Positions 1 through 11,000 of a stretch of 64,000 nt of DNA are shown piece after piece (the first letter of the stretch is position 1; each line of letters opens with the position of its first letter). Position numbers and translations under genes: made by a program. The stretch spans positions 853,716 through 917,715 of the forward strand of contig QEOQ01000214.1 of assembly GCA_010279815.1 (NCBI GenBank), written 5' to 3'. The notes beneath the pieces were generated by a model, which had not been told where the DNA came from, did no database searches, and was given only the letters and a program-made list of their open reading frames with translations. The DNA comes from Brachionus plicatilis (taxonomy: Eukaryota; Rotifera; Eurotatoria; Ploima; Brachionidae).

Positions 1-158
1 GCAAAGTGATATTTCTTTTACCCTAAAAAGAACTAAAAGAACAATTAATTACAGCGAATTTTTTAAAATTTATTTAGCCTTAAATAAAAATAAAAAATTC
101 ATTTTTTGAATTTTTGAGTGACCGAAAGACCGAAAATCCGAAAAAATGGAAAGTTAAT

Positions 159-1107
159 GGCTTGTAGGATTTCTCGCAGTAGAAAAAATATTTTTTTTTT
201 ATAGAAAAAATATTTTTGATTATAGAAAAAATAATTTTCCTAATAGAAAAAAATAATTATCTTTTTTCTCACCTTTATCGATTAAGAAAACTATCACTTA
301 ATGCTAAGTTCAACACTACCAAAAAATTTGCGACAAAACCAGAAGTTTCTACTCACGAGTGGACTCTAGGCTTTGAATGGGTGCGCTTAAAAAAACGAAT
401 AGTAAAATTTACTCAAAGTGGACGAACAGTTTATATGGTCACAGCGTCAAAGAATGAACAACAAGCATTTAAAGAAATGTGTAAAGCGTATTTTCAAAAA
501 TCAACTTGGGACAGTTACAATGAATATAAAAATTGGAGTGATTCAATGCATGTTAAAGATATAAACAATGAGATTTGGGAATTGAGCACTTGCAGTTGTC
601 AATATTGGAAAAAAAATTTCATTTGCAAGCATGTGATTGGTATTGGCTATCAATTAGAATTACTAGAATTTCCAACTCTAGATCTTAACATTGAGAAAAA
701 TTCTAAAAGAGACCGTCGAAAAAAGGCTCTACCGGCTCTAGAGAGAAATTCGACTGGTCCTTTAAATGTGCAAATTTTCAGATCAATACAAGCCAATATC
801 GAACCTTCAATTCAAACTCAATCAGCGACAACATCAAATCAAATATTGAGCATTGACGGAAATAATCAATTATTAGAAAATCAAAACGGTCAAACCGCGA
901 AACGTAAAAGAGGAAGACCGAGAAAAAATTAATATTTTTTTTTCGATTTTTTTAAGTATTTTTTCTATATTTAAAAATAATTTTTCTATTTTCGAAAATA
1001 AAAATTCTATAAAAAAAAAATATTTTTTCTAATTTTTTTTTTCTATTTTTCGAAAATATTTTTTCTATAAAAAAAAAATATTTTTTCTACTACAAAAAAT
1101 ATAAGCC
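159..1107. mobile_element. Mutator-like (MULE) non-autonomous element
   Basis: The element runs from GGCTT at 159 to AAGCC at 1107. It is flanked by a perfect 9-base duplication, AAAGTTAAT, at 150-158 and 1108-1116. A 9-base duplication is the hallmark of the Mutator superfamily. The termini are inverted copies of each other (AGTAGAAAAAATATTT at 178, and its complement ending near 1091). The arms are built of repeated TATAGAAAAAATATTT-type units that recur in inverted form near the right end. The interior holds one open reading frame with a SWIM zinc finger (216-932), which agrees with the superfamily call. No DDE catalytic domain is present, so the element probably cannot move itself. Confidence 0.85.
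216..932 (+). pseudogene. SWIM zinc-finger C-terminal remnant of a MULE transposase
   Basis: This is an open frame of 238 codons whose recognisable part is a SWIM-type zinc finger at about residues 126-142 (CSCQYWKKNFICKHVIG, a CxC...CxH pattern). In MULE transposases this finger follows the DDE catalytic core. The protein ends in a basic AT-hook-like tail (KRKRGRPRKN). The frame has no ATG before codon 74 (position 435). Its first 20 or so codons are translated from the terminal-repeat units, so the upstream part is not a genuine N-terminus. The catalytic domain is absent. I read it as a leftover transposase tail rather than an intact gene. A SWIM-only DNA-binding protein starting at 435 cannot be excluded. 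Confidence 0.7.
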
Positions 1108-1116
1108 AAAGTTAAT

Positions 1117-1416
1117 TAACTCTTTTTTTACATTTTTTTACTTAAAATAATTTTAGTATCTTTTAATCAAAATTCAAGTACAATTAAAAAAAATTTAGAT
1201 AAAGAATTAAAATTAATAAAAAATCATCAATCCTCTCCGAAAAAAAAAAACATATATTTTCTGACATAATTGGCATTAATATTCCGTAAAAAGCTTCAAT
1301 TCGAATTTAACGATACAACTCGTTAGTTATCGACTTTTTTCAATAAATTCTTAAAAATTCTAATTTATTATTAAAATTATTTAAAAGAAAAATCCTATTT
1401 AAATATTTTATTGATG
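1117..1416. other. Intergenic, 3' flank of PUS3
   Basis: AT-rich sequence with no gene. On the minus strand a canonical AATAAA polyadenylation signal (1412-1407) begins only four bases after the PUS3 stop codon. Confidence 0.5.
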
Positions 1417-4400
1417 TCAGGTATTTTCTGCATTTTGGGACTCGATTTGTGCATTATTCGGCTTGTAAATATTCAGAGATTGAGCTAGACTGTTTGCTTC
1501 GTTTATTTTCTCATAAACTTCGGCATCCAACCTTCTTTTTTTTACAAAATGATCGACTCTATGCTCCAAGCTGAGTGATTTAGGCCGATCAGCAAATTTG
1601 ATATAATCATGGCTTTGAGATTTTCCCTGCAATAGAGAATAAGGCTGTACAATGGTTCTATGATTACTGCCCACAGTTTTGTCACTAATGTTTTGTTGAT
1701 TAATGGTCTTTTCATCCAGAGTTTGATGCAAAGAATCTATCATTCTTCTTACCACCGTGGCTTGTATTTGAGGTGTTAACCATTGATCTTGTAAATGTTT
1801 AATAACTTTTTCTATTTCAATCCGGTTATAAACCCAGTCAATATTTTCATATTGGCAGTCGAAAAGAACCAAAGGAGACTCAGATGACATGGAATACTGA
1901 GGCTTACATGGACATTGCTCAATATCCAAAAGTTTATCAATAATGCTTGGCTCTTCTTTTTTTTGACCCACCAAAAATAAAACTGCCACAATACACCGAA
2001 TTTGATGCCATAAAAAACTACTACCTTCAACTATTAATTCAACTGTTGAATACTCACTAGGTTCTTTGTCTAAAATAATAAGTTTTATGTCATCAATTCG
2101 TCTGAAAAAAGTAACCACGCCGTTGGATACGTCCATTTTACAAAAATTCCTATAATCTTTTTCACCACAGAGTCTTTTGCCAGCGTCACGCATTAAATCA
2201 ATGTCTAGGTCACCTTTGGGAAAATAATACCGATAAACTCTTTCGATGCAGTCAAATCGGGAACTGTACTCGTTGTCAACTGGTGCCCAGCAGATTGCCC
2301 GTATATCAGGTGGTAAAGCTCCATTTAGTAATTTTATATAATTTATTTCATTATTAAAACTAAAATAAAATTTTAAAGATTTTGATTATTAATTTTTTTT
2401 TAAATTACTCTTCATTTGTTACTGTAGAATTTGGATTTACGGTAACTCCTATTCCAGAAGCATAATTTGATCTGAAATCAATGCTAATAACTTGACTGAA
2501 TGCACTAACACCTAAATGAAAAGTTGATTAAGTTATTTTTTAATTTTAAAATTTTTTATTTTTTTTAAATTCAAATAAACTTATTAAAAAATAATTTGTG
2601 AAATTTTAATAAAGTGTCAGGAAACAAATGATATTTTTTATGATGCTTTTGAGATCATACTTTAGACTTTTAATAAAAATATTTTAATTTTACCCCCAAA
2701 AAAACTAAATTAGAAATTTATATAAATCACCTTTTAATAAATTTGTTTTCTTAATATTTTCATTAAATTGGCCTATTTCTTAATATTTTTAATTATTCTT
2801 AATTTTGTAAATTCTTTTCTCATTATTTTGAATATTTTAGAGAGAAAATTGATTTTCTCTATAAAAAATATCAGACATTTTCATTTATTTTCAGGTACCC
2901 TTTTTAAAAAAAAATGAATTTCTTATGTTTATTTATCTAAAATTTTGGCGAAATTAATTAGCATTATATTACGATATAATGATAAGCTAAATACGAAACA
3001 TATTTAGTTTCTATAAATATATATATAATTAATTTGTTTCTATCACATCAGCTATAATTCTGAATGCAAAATTGAATAATACACTGAAAATTGTCAGCAC
3101 TTTCAACAACTAAATTTCAAATATTTAATACAAGAGCGGTAATTTTAATTAAAATTGGCCGTAATCAGGGAAATAAAGGTCGGTGATCAAAATTTAATGA
3201 ACACAATTATTATTAATAAAGCTTTTAATTATTTTTTTAATTTTAAAATTTAATGCATTCTTTTACTTTTATAACTAATTTTATTTGAGCTTTTAATTTA
3301 ATGAGATTAACTCAATTTTTATTTCTTTAATTGAAAAAAGCTATTATTCTATACAGATATAAAAAATTAAATTTTAACTGCAAAATTTTTTATGATTGCA
3401 GATTATGCTATCACTTTTTCTTGTCAAGCATGATTTTCCTAACCTGAAATATGTCTTTAAATAAAATTATATAATCAAAAATAAATTAAAACATTGTAAC
3501 TTAGAGTGTTATAATTAATTTTGAATTACAATTATAGTAATTTTCGATTGTAATCATTAAAATTTCAATTAACTTTAATAGTATTTTAAAAATATTGATA
3601 TAATAATTTATTAAATTAATAATTTCGTCATTAAAAATTTTTTCTGACAAGATGATTTTTTAAATGAAAACTTTTACCAAACATTTTCTTCATACTGAAT
3701 TTAGAAGTAAAATAGAACTAAAAATTGACTCTGTAAATTTTAACAGATGATATATATATTCGTTTGACTGAATCCACTACTATCCACTTCGGAGTGATTT
3801 ATTGCTTGTATCATTTAATACAATTTCCAGGACCAATTTTAGGTTTTCTCTATAAAATTTATTTATTTATATATTATATTATTTTTTGTTGTTTCATAAT
3901 TTTTCAAAAATTAACAATGCCAAAATTTTCATAGACCTAAACGGCAATATCAAAATCATGGAAAATTCAGTAACCAGATTAAATGAAATCTTTATTAAAT
4001 TAATATCACTTCATTTGAGTTCCTTCAATTTTAAGAAAATATGCTTTCTTCAATATTAAATTAAAATGATGTTAAAGATAACTCTAGATTCAATTTTATT
4101 AATTAAAAAATATCTTAAATTCTCACTTAAGAATCAAACTAACTATAAAAATGAGCTGAAATCAAGATTCTACTTGAAGGATTCTTACAGTAAACATATT
4201 GTTTAAAATTGAGCAAAAAATTCAAAGTGGATAGTCAGATTTTAAATATTTTGAGCATTATTTTAATTTTATTAATTTTATTATATTAAAATTTTTGTTA
4301 ATTTTCAAAATTCTAAAGCATTAAAAGTTTACACTCGTTGATTCCTGTCTGGAAAAAAATTGTCAAATCTTCAGAAAAACTTCAGACAATCAATGATGAA

Positions 4401-5628
4401 CACTTAATATAATTTTCTATAATATTTTTTTCTTAATATTTTTTTCAGCATATTTGTAATTAAATTTGCTGAAAAAAATTCGAAAATGCACTTTGTCTCA
4501 AGATTTAACAAATTTTTCCACACTAGGAATAAATTTTAATAACCCTAAATAAAAATTTCTCTATTCACTAGTCAAATTTTGCTCCAAACTTTACAAAAAT
4601 TATGATACGAAACTTTTTTTTTTCTTTTCAAGAAAGATAAATCAAAACGCTTAATTGCTTATTGTAAAGCACTGAGAAATTTACAATAAATAAAGACATG
4701 CAAATTTTTTTTTTTAATTTTTTTTCCGCAAAAATAAATTTTTATCACCAGATATTTTTTTTTTCTGAATCAAATTGATAAATGATAACTCATCTTTACA
4801 GCGCGATATAGATACTGATTCAAGCTGGGCGATTACATGGGCGACTGATTTAAACGTAGAAAAGTGTAAAGTTATGCATATTGGTAATAAAAATCCTCAG
4901 TTTGACTTCACAATTTTTAATAAATATGGAACAGAATCATTATATAAAACAAAATTGGAAAAGGATTTGGGTGTATTTTTTCAAAATGATCTAAAATCGG
5001 TGCACATGTTAGCTACTCTTCTGGCAGAGCGAATAAGATTTTGGGAATGATTTGGAAAAGATTTAAATTTTTGGATGCCAATGTAGTTAAGTTATTGTAT
5101 ACCTCATTGGTAAGACCTCTTATTGAATATGAAGTTAGTGTTTGGAATCCATACCTGAAAGAAGATAAGAAGGAATTAGAAAAAGTACAACGTAGAGCTA
5201 CGAAGTTGATTCCAGCCTTTAAGAATCTTGAGTATGAAGAAAGATTGAATAGATTAAAACTTACCACTTTGGATACGAGAAGAAGAAGAGGCGATTTGAT
5301 TCAGTTTTTTAAAATTGTAAACAGTCTAGAAACTGTTAAATTGGTAAATGAAATCAGGTACGTTCAGAGAAATAATTATATTTTGAGGGGTCATGCAAAG
5401 ATGGTTACAAGAAGGCTTATTAAAAATTGTCCATCACGGTTCAACTTTATCACTAACAGGGTTGTAAACGACTGGAACCGTTTACCAAAAAATGTTGTTG
5501 AAGCAAATTCATTTAATTCCTACAAAGCAAGACTTGATGAATGGTTTATGGTACAGAATCTGGTGTGATTGCAAAGAACTGCCACAGCCTTACGGTTTAA
5601 CTCGACTTGCTCGAGTCGCAGTTATTTT

Positions 5629-5669
<41 letters not shown>

Positions 5670-7837
5670 TTAAATTAAAAAAATTATCCAACAAAAAAAA
5701 ATTTAAAACATTTTAAGCTTGCGTTGGCTTAGACATGTACTTAGAACGAAAGAAACACGGATACCAAAAAGAATCCTTCAATGGAAACCTCAAGGGCAAT
5801 GTAGGGTAGGACGACCAGCAGTAACGTGGAGGCCAACAATCAAAAAACAAAATATATTTTTTTCTAGTAAAACCTTAATAAATTTTTTGAAAAATTTTGG
5901 CGTGTTAGTTTTTAATAACTCTAATTTCTGATTCTATCACTAATTTTATTTAGTGGTTATATTTTAAAAAATAACATGTTTAAAATTCTCATTATATTTG
6001 ATTTTATTAATTCACACCGAAATTTCAAATTTAGCTCAATTCTCTTAATAAAGAATATCTCTAGGAAATTTTAAATTGTATTGTATTCAAAGCGATGGTA
6101 TTTTTTTCCTATTTAGTCTCCGCTTTTGACCAAAAAAATTTATTTACCGAAATTAGAAATTAGCGAAATTTTAATTTGATTTTTTAAAACATTTAAAAGA
6201 TTTGAGTGTCTCGCAAAAATTCATTTATTGTAGTTAAATAAGTTCAATGAGCATTTTTAAGCTTGTACTGGGCTTATTAATCTTCTTTGTCATCGCATTC
6301 ACTAAATAATTCTTATTCAAGATCATCTAATTTAATATTTTGATTCCAAGAAAAGAAATTATTGATAGATGATGTATAAATTCATCAAAAAACTAATTCA
6401 TAGAAAAAATTAATAAAATTAAACAAAACTAATGGAATAAATTTTGGTTGAATAATTTTTTATATAAATATTCTCATGGAATTTTTTTTTCATAAATAGG
6501 ACAAAATAAAACTAACTTTGTCAATTTGTTTTCCTTTCCTCTTCTCCACTATTCCTCTTCTTTTCCTCTTCCTCTTCCTCTCTTGGAAGAAGAAAAGAGA
6601 TGGTAAAGAAAATAAAAAGGAAAAAGGGGAAGAGGAAAGGAAAGAAATTGGTGAAGTTAATTTTATTTTGCACTGTATGCTCAAAATTTTAACAGAAAAA
6701 TTCAAAGATTAAATTTATTAAAACTTTTTTTGCGAACAAATTTTTAATTAATTTACGATTTATTAACCCTTGAAATAAATTTTTTTCAATTAAAATTTTC
6801 GATTTTTGTAGATTAAAGGAAAATTTTAAATTTTAATTTTTTTTAATTTGTTGTCAATGAAAATTAAGAGAGGTTATTTTTCTGAAAAAAAAATGATAAA
6901 TTTTTTTGAATTATCTTTTTTGTATTTAATCCCTTAAGAAATTAGAGAAAAAAAATCTATGAATTGAATGTTAACCAAAATTTTTATTGAAACTCCATAA
7001 AAATGAATAGATAGTTGACAATTTATCACGTAATAGAAAATTAAATAAAAATAAAGCTTACTAGGAAAATTATGAAAAATAAATTTTTAATTCTGTTTTT
7101 TTAAGAGATACAATCAGAAATTTAGATAAAAAAAGAATAAATCGTCAAAAATTTTATTTTTTTGATGATAAATTTTAGATATTAGATGATATAAAAAGTA
7201 CCACCCCAATACTTTTTAATGGCGTGAAAATTTCAGATTTTTGGTAAAGTTATATTCAACCAAAAGAATAAGATAAAATTAAATTTTGAATACCTTTGTC
7301 TGTGCGTCCACATCTATGATAATTGGAGGTTTCCCTATTTTCGATGAGTTTCGTACGAATTAAGGCATCAAAGAGCAAATTTTCAACAGTGTTATAGATT
7401 CCTTCTTGAAGAATGTATCCTTGATAATTCCATCCAAGATAGGCAAATTTCAGCAAGACATGTCTTCGATTAAACTTCGAATGATCAAACTCTCGATTAT
7501 CACGACTTTTCTTTTTTTTTTTCTTGTTCACATAAATCCCATTCATGTCCGAAGATTGTGCCACTCTTGAATTCAATTGTGTGGCTTTATTTAATAAATT
7601 TTTTAGTTGAAAACAGTGTTTTTGTAATCGTTCAGCCTCAATCAACAAATCATCATATGATAAAGTGGTCAAGTCAATAAGTTCACTATTCTGGGTCCGG
7701 TTTACATGATTTTTAGTCTTTTTCGGCTTATACCGAGGCCTGTTATTTGAATTTGCTGAGCCATTTTTCACTTCTTCTTGTTCTAATGAACCTTGAGATT
7801 CTTCACTCTTTTCAGAAGATTCAATCTTATTTTCCAT
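1417..7837 (-). CDS. PUS3: tRNA pseudouridine(38/39) synthase, PUS3/Deg1 type
   Basis: Three exons join in frame: 7837-7294, 2511-2409 and 2359-1417, giving 529 residues (human PUS3 has about 480). PUS3 converts U38/U39 in the anticodon arm of tRNAs to pseudouridine. The TruA-family core starts about residue 130 (HVLLKFAYLGWNYQGY). The catalytic-loop motif HRCGRTDKGVSAF spans the first splice junction (AAAG|GTGTTAGT) and carries the invariant Asp. Later landmarks are LPPDIRAICWAPV, RFDCIERVYRYYF and the NFCKMDVSNG segment. The first 120 residues are low-complexity, with a Lys run and a predicted coiled coil. I chose the ATG at 7837 because the frame upstream has no ATG. The first intron is 4.8 kb and holds LINE fragments; the second is 49 bases. 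The C-terminal 60 residues look lineage-specific. Confidence 0.93.
2512..4769. other. Large PUS3 intron, left part
   Basis: AT-rich intronic sequence between the two splice sites of PUS3 intron 1. I see no coding signal and no convincing repeat boundary in this part; LINE-derived sequence begins at about 4770. Confidence 0.4.
4770..5670 (+). mobile_element. 5'-truncated LINE (CR1/L2-like) with (TAC)n tail
   Basis: Two overlapping frames (4775-5050 and 5041-5568), separated by one frameshift, encode the end of a non-LTR reverse transcriptase. The first holds the palm-to-thumb segment with NVEKCKVMHIG and YKTKLEKDLGV. The second holds the thumb and C-terminal region (LLYTSLVRPLIEYEVSVWNP, KVQRRATKLIP, FNFITNRVVNDWNRLP). 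After the stop comes a short 3' UTR and then a (CTA)n/(TAC)n microsatellite at about 5629-5670, typical of a LINE 3' end. The catalytic FADD part is missing. The element lies inside PUS3 intron 1, on the opposite strand to the gene. Confidence 0.85.
5719..5840 (+). mobile_element. Short LINE C-terminal remnant
   Basis: A frame reading RWLRHVLRT...RIPKRILQWKPQGQ...VGRPAVTWR matches the conserved C-terminal stretch of many invertebrate LINE polyproteins (pattern W.GHVLRM...R.PK..L.W.P.GKR..GRP..TWRR). It sits 50 bases past the (TAC)n tail of the preceding LINE and probably comes from another family, so two insertions are stacked in this intron. Confidence 0.7.
6497..6677. repeat. Polypyrimidine/polypurine hairpin
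   Basis: The left arm (GACAAAATAAAACTAACTTT... then CCTTTCCTCTTCTCC) and the right arm (GGGGAAGAGGAAAGGAAAG... then TTAATTTTATTTTGCA) are inverted, slightly diverged copies of about 50-60 bases around a purine-rich loop. It looks like a small foldback element in the PUS3 intron. The two open frames across it (6490-6712) are low-complexity artefacts. Confidence 0.55.
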
Positions 7838-8053
7838 TTCTTTAATAACAAATATTTTTATCAAAATTTTGATCTAGACTATTTCAAAAGTATTTTATTG
7901 ACAATTTGAAAAATTTGTAAAATTATTCAAAATCACCCGGTGTTAAACGGAGAAAATTTGATAAAAAAAATTTTTTTTTTTTGCTTTGAATAATTAATTT
8001 TTGGCTAAAATAAAGTAAAAAAGGATTTGTAAAAATTTTTTTTTTTTCAAAAT

Positions 8054-11000
8054 TTAAAGCCAACTGTTGAATACACTCTCGTAATCAAGCGGATCAATAA
8101 ATGGTTCATCAATTGAGCGAAGAATTTTTTCTCCACACCACGGACACTCATTAGCCAAAAGGTCATCCAACTCTGACTTCAAAGACCAAATTTCTTCATT
8201 GCTGTAGCTCTGAATTTGGTTAGCTTTTGACTTGGTAAAGTGACTTAGCGCTCCAGAGAGTCCGGTATTTGCAGGAACAGTTTGAATGTCATGCAGCAGT
8301 TTTTGTATTTCCTCTATTCTTTTTTGCTTGGAAGGAATCAAATATGGAAGAGAAAGTTTGTGTAGACAGTCCGAGTGGAATTTGTGCCTGCAGGGAAAGA
8401 CGTAAAATCGCCTTGTCATCAAGCGATACTTGCATTTGGCACAAGTGTCATTGGTGTTCACAGAGCAGCTTTTTTGTCTGATTGATTGAATTTCTCGCCG
8501 AATAAGCTGAGCACTGTTGGCAGCCTGGTCAATGTTTTCTTTCAAAGAGTTGATCTTGTCAGTGTAGGTGGCCAACGAGGTCCTAATAGCGTCTTTGAAT
8601 TGGTCTATGGTGACAAATTCGGGAAAATAAGGCAGCACGTCCTCAATTGCTATGGTCTCATTTAAATCTTGCAAAAAATTCATAGCTTTGTTCACATCAT
8701 TTTCTTTTTCAATAACATGTCTTGCTATTCTCAGCCATAGAATCTTCTTAAGTTCATCAGAGTAAATGTTGTCATCAAAATCCATTTGGACCGAATTGGC
8801 GACATCACGTGCCAAGTCCACATTTACATTTAGTGCCAAATCAACTGCTTCTTCGTACCATCTCATTCGAGTGTACAAGTAAACACAAGCTTCATTGAGC
8901 CATTTGTTGCTTCTTTCTGTACACAACCTGGCTATCATTAGTTCATCAAAGAAGATCTCTTTGTCATCCTTGCGACTTCGGACATATTCCAGAAGCTCTT
9001 CAGGATGGTATCTAATGTAAAGTATTAACAAGTTATTGTGGACTGCTTGTTCTTCTGATTTTAATTTGTTGACACAGTATTCCAAATATCGCATTGCCTC
9101 CCCTACCTAATTTATCATTTAAAAATTTTTTTAAAAAAATATCTATAAATATACAGTAAATTCATCATATTTTACCATATCTATCGAAAAATAACGACAA
9201 TTGTCGTAAATTTCCCATAATTATAGTTAAATTTAGTGAAAAAAAAAATTCCAAAATTCTACCAAAAAAAGCGAATTTTCATTAAAAAAAAATATTTTTT
9301 CAATTTTCTGAAAAAGTAAAAAAAATCAAATTTGATTGACTTTTTTTGAGAAATTATTTAGGTAAATTTTGTAAAAAATAGTGAAAAATGGTAAAAAATT
9401 AATATTGAATGTGTTCAGATCAAACCGGTCCATTTCACGGACGGTTTTTTGCGGTCATTTGTCCGGTCAGCTTGACGGTCAAAATTTTGGAACGCCAAGC
9501 AGACCGGCTAAAATAAACGGCCAGCTATTTGGCGGGCGGCCACTTATATCGTAAAATTTTTGGCGAAGAAATTTTTAAATTTTTTAAAAATAAAGAAAAA
9601 AATATCAATTTTTTTTTGAAAAAAAAGTTGACCGTATTTTTTGGCGGTCCAAAATTTTGACCGTCAAGCTGACCGGCCAAATAACCGCCCGCCAAAAATT
9701 TGTCCGTATATTTGACCGCCCGTATTTTTTTAGCCGGTCTGCTTGGCGGTTAAATAATCAGACAGGACAACTGACCGCCCGCTTTAAAGTTGCCCGGCGG
9801 ATACGGTCACGGTTTCAGAAAGTTTTGGCCGGTTAAGTTTCTGCTTGTACAGATCCCAACACTATAAAAAATCAAAAAAAAAAGTAAAAATGAATCTTTT
9901 ATTATGATATTTAATTTTTTAGACTTAATGGAAATTAAAATTTAATTCTTATTTACAAAATATCAACAAAATACTTATAAATTCCTAAAGAATTTAATTA
10001 CCCAAAAAATCATTAAATTACCATTGACATGTTAGAATAGAATAATTTTTTTTATTAAAGATAAAAATTTTATCTTTTTTTCTAATTTCCCATTTTGATT
10101 ACAATAATTGTTATCCAATTATTAAAAAAGTTAATCAAAAAAATCTAACATTTTTATATCTTTAAAAAAAATTTGATTTTTGAAATCAAATAATTTATTA
10201 AAATTAATTGAATTAATATTCTTTATAAATTTATTTATTTTAGTGTTTCAAATGATATCCTTAAAAACCTACACTCATCAAAGGATTCAACAAACAACAC
10301 CTGATGCGAAACAACACATTTTTCATAAAAGACAATTTTTCTTTGTTGATCATTCATTTTATACCACTTGATTTTTATTTTTTTTTTACCCTAATTCCTT
10401 TTATTGTTGATTTTTTACGATTTATCACTATTTTTTACAAAATTTACCTAAATAATTTCTCAAAAATTGAAAAAATAATTTTTTTTAATTAATGAAAATT
10501 CGTTTTTTTTTGTAGAATTTTGGAAATTTTTTTTTTCATTAAATTTAACTATAATTATGGGAAATTTACGATAATTATCGTTATTTTACGATTAATACTG
10601 TTTTTTAAGGATTACCATATTTTACGATATTTTACCATAATTCACGTAAAATATGCTGAATTCACTGTATCGTGGCAGCACTGTATATAAAAAATAAATA
10701 TTTTATATCTTGGTACTTGATCTTCATTTAAAGAGCAACTTGCCAAAGCTGGCAATAGTTTTGCTGGCTTGAGATCGCTATTTTTGATCCATACATCGAC
10801 AATCTCTTTGGGTAAAATTTCAAAAAATAATGGTGAGTATTTGTAAAATGTTTCTCTGTCATTCTTGAAATTTTTGAGATTAATTTTTTTTTATATTCAC
10901 TTTATTCTATTCATTTTACCTCTTTGGCCAAGGCTTCCAAAGCTTTTCTGTAATTTCCCTCTTGAATATAGTGCAGTATTATCTGAGGATAGTCTTTCAT

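Noticed and set aside
5629..5670. (TAC)n tract considered as a regulatory or unstable microsatellite
   Set aside because: Its position right after the LINE 3' UTR explains it as the element's tail.
6490..6712. Overlapping frames on both strands with Lys/Glu/Arg- or Ser/Phe/Leu-rich translations
   Set aside because: They cover a polypurine/polypyrimidine hairpin; the composition alone keeps the frames open.
9409..9864. G+C-rich patch considered as a CpG-island-like promoter
   Set aside because: The repeated GACCGG words and shared TAGTGTTG terminus identify it as a transposon.
10180..10492. Two short plus-strand frames in the VPS18 intron
   Set aside because: They are the right arm and loop of the foldback 9154-10667; low complexity.
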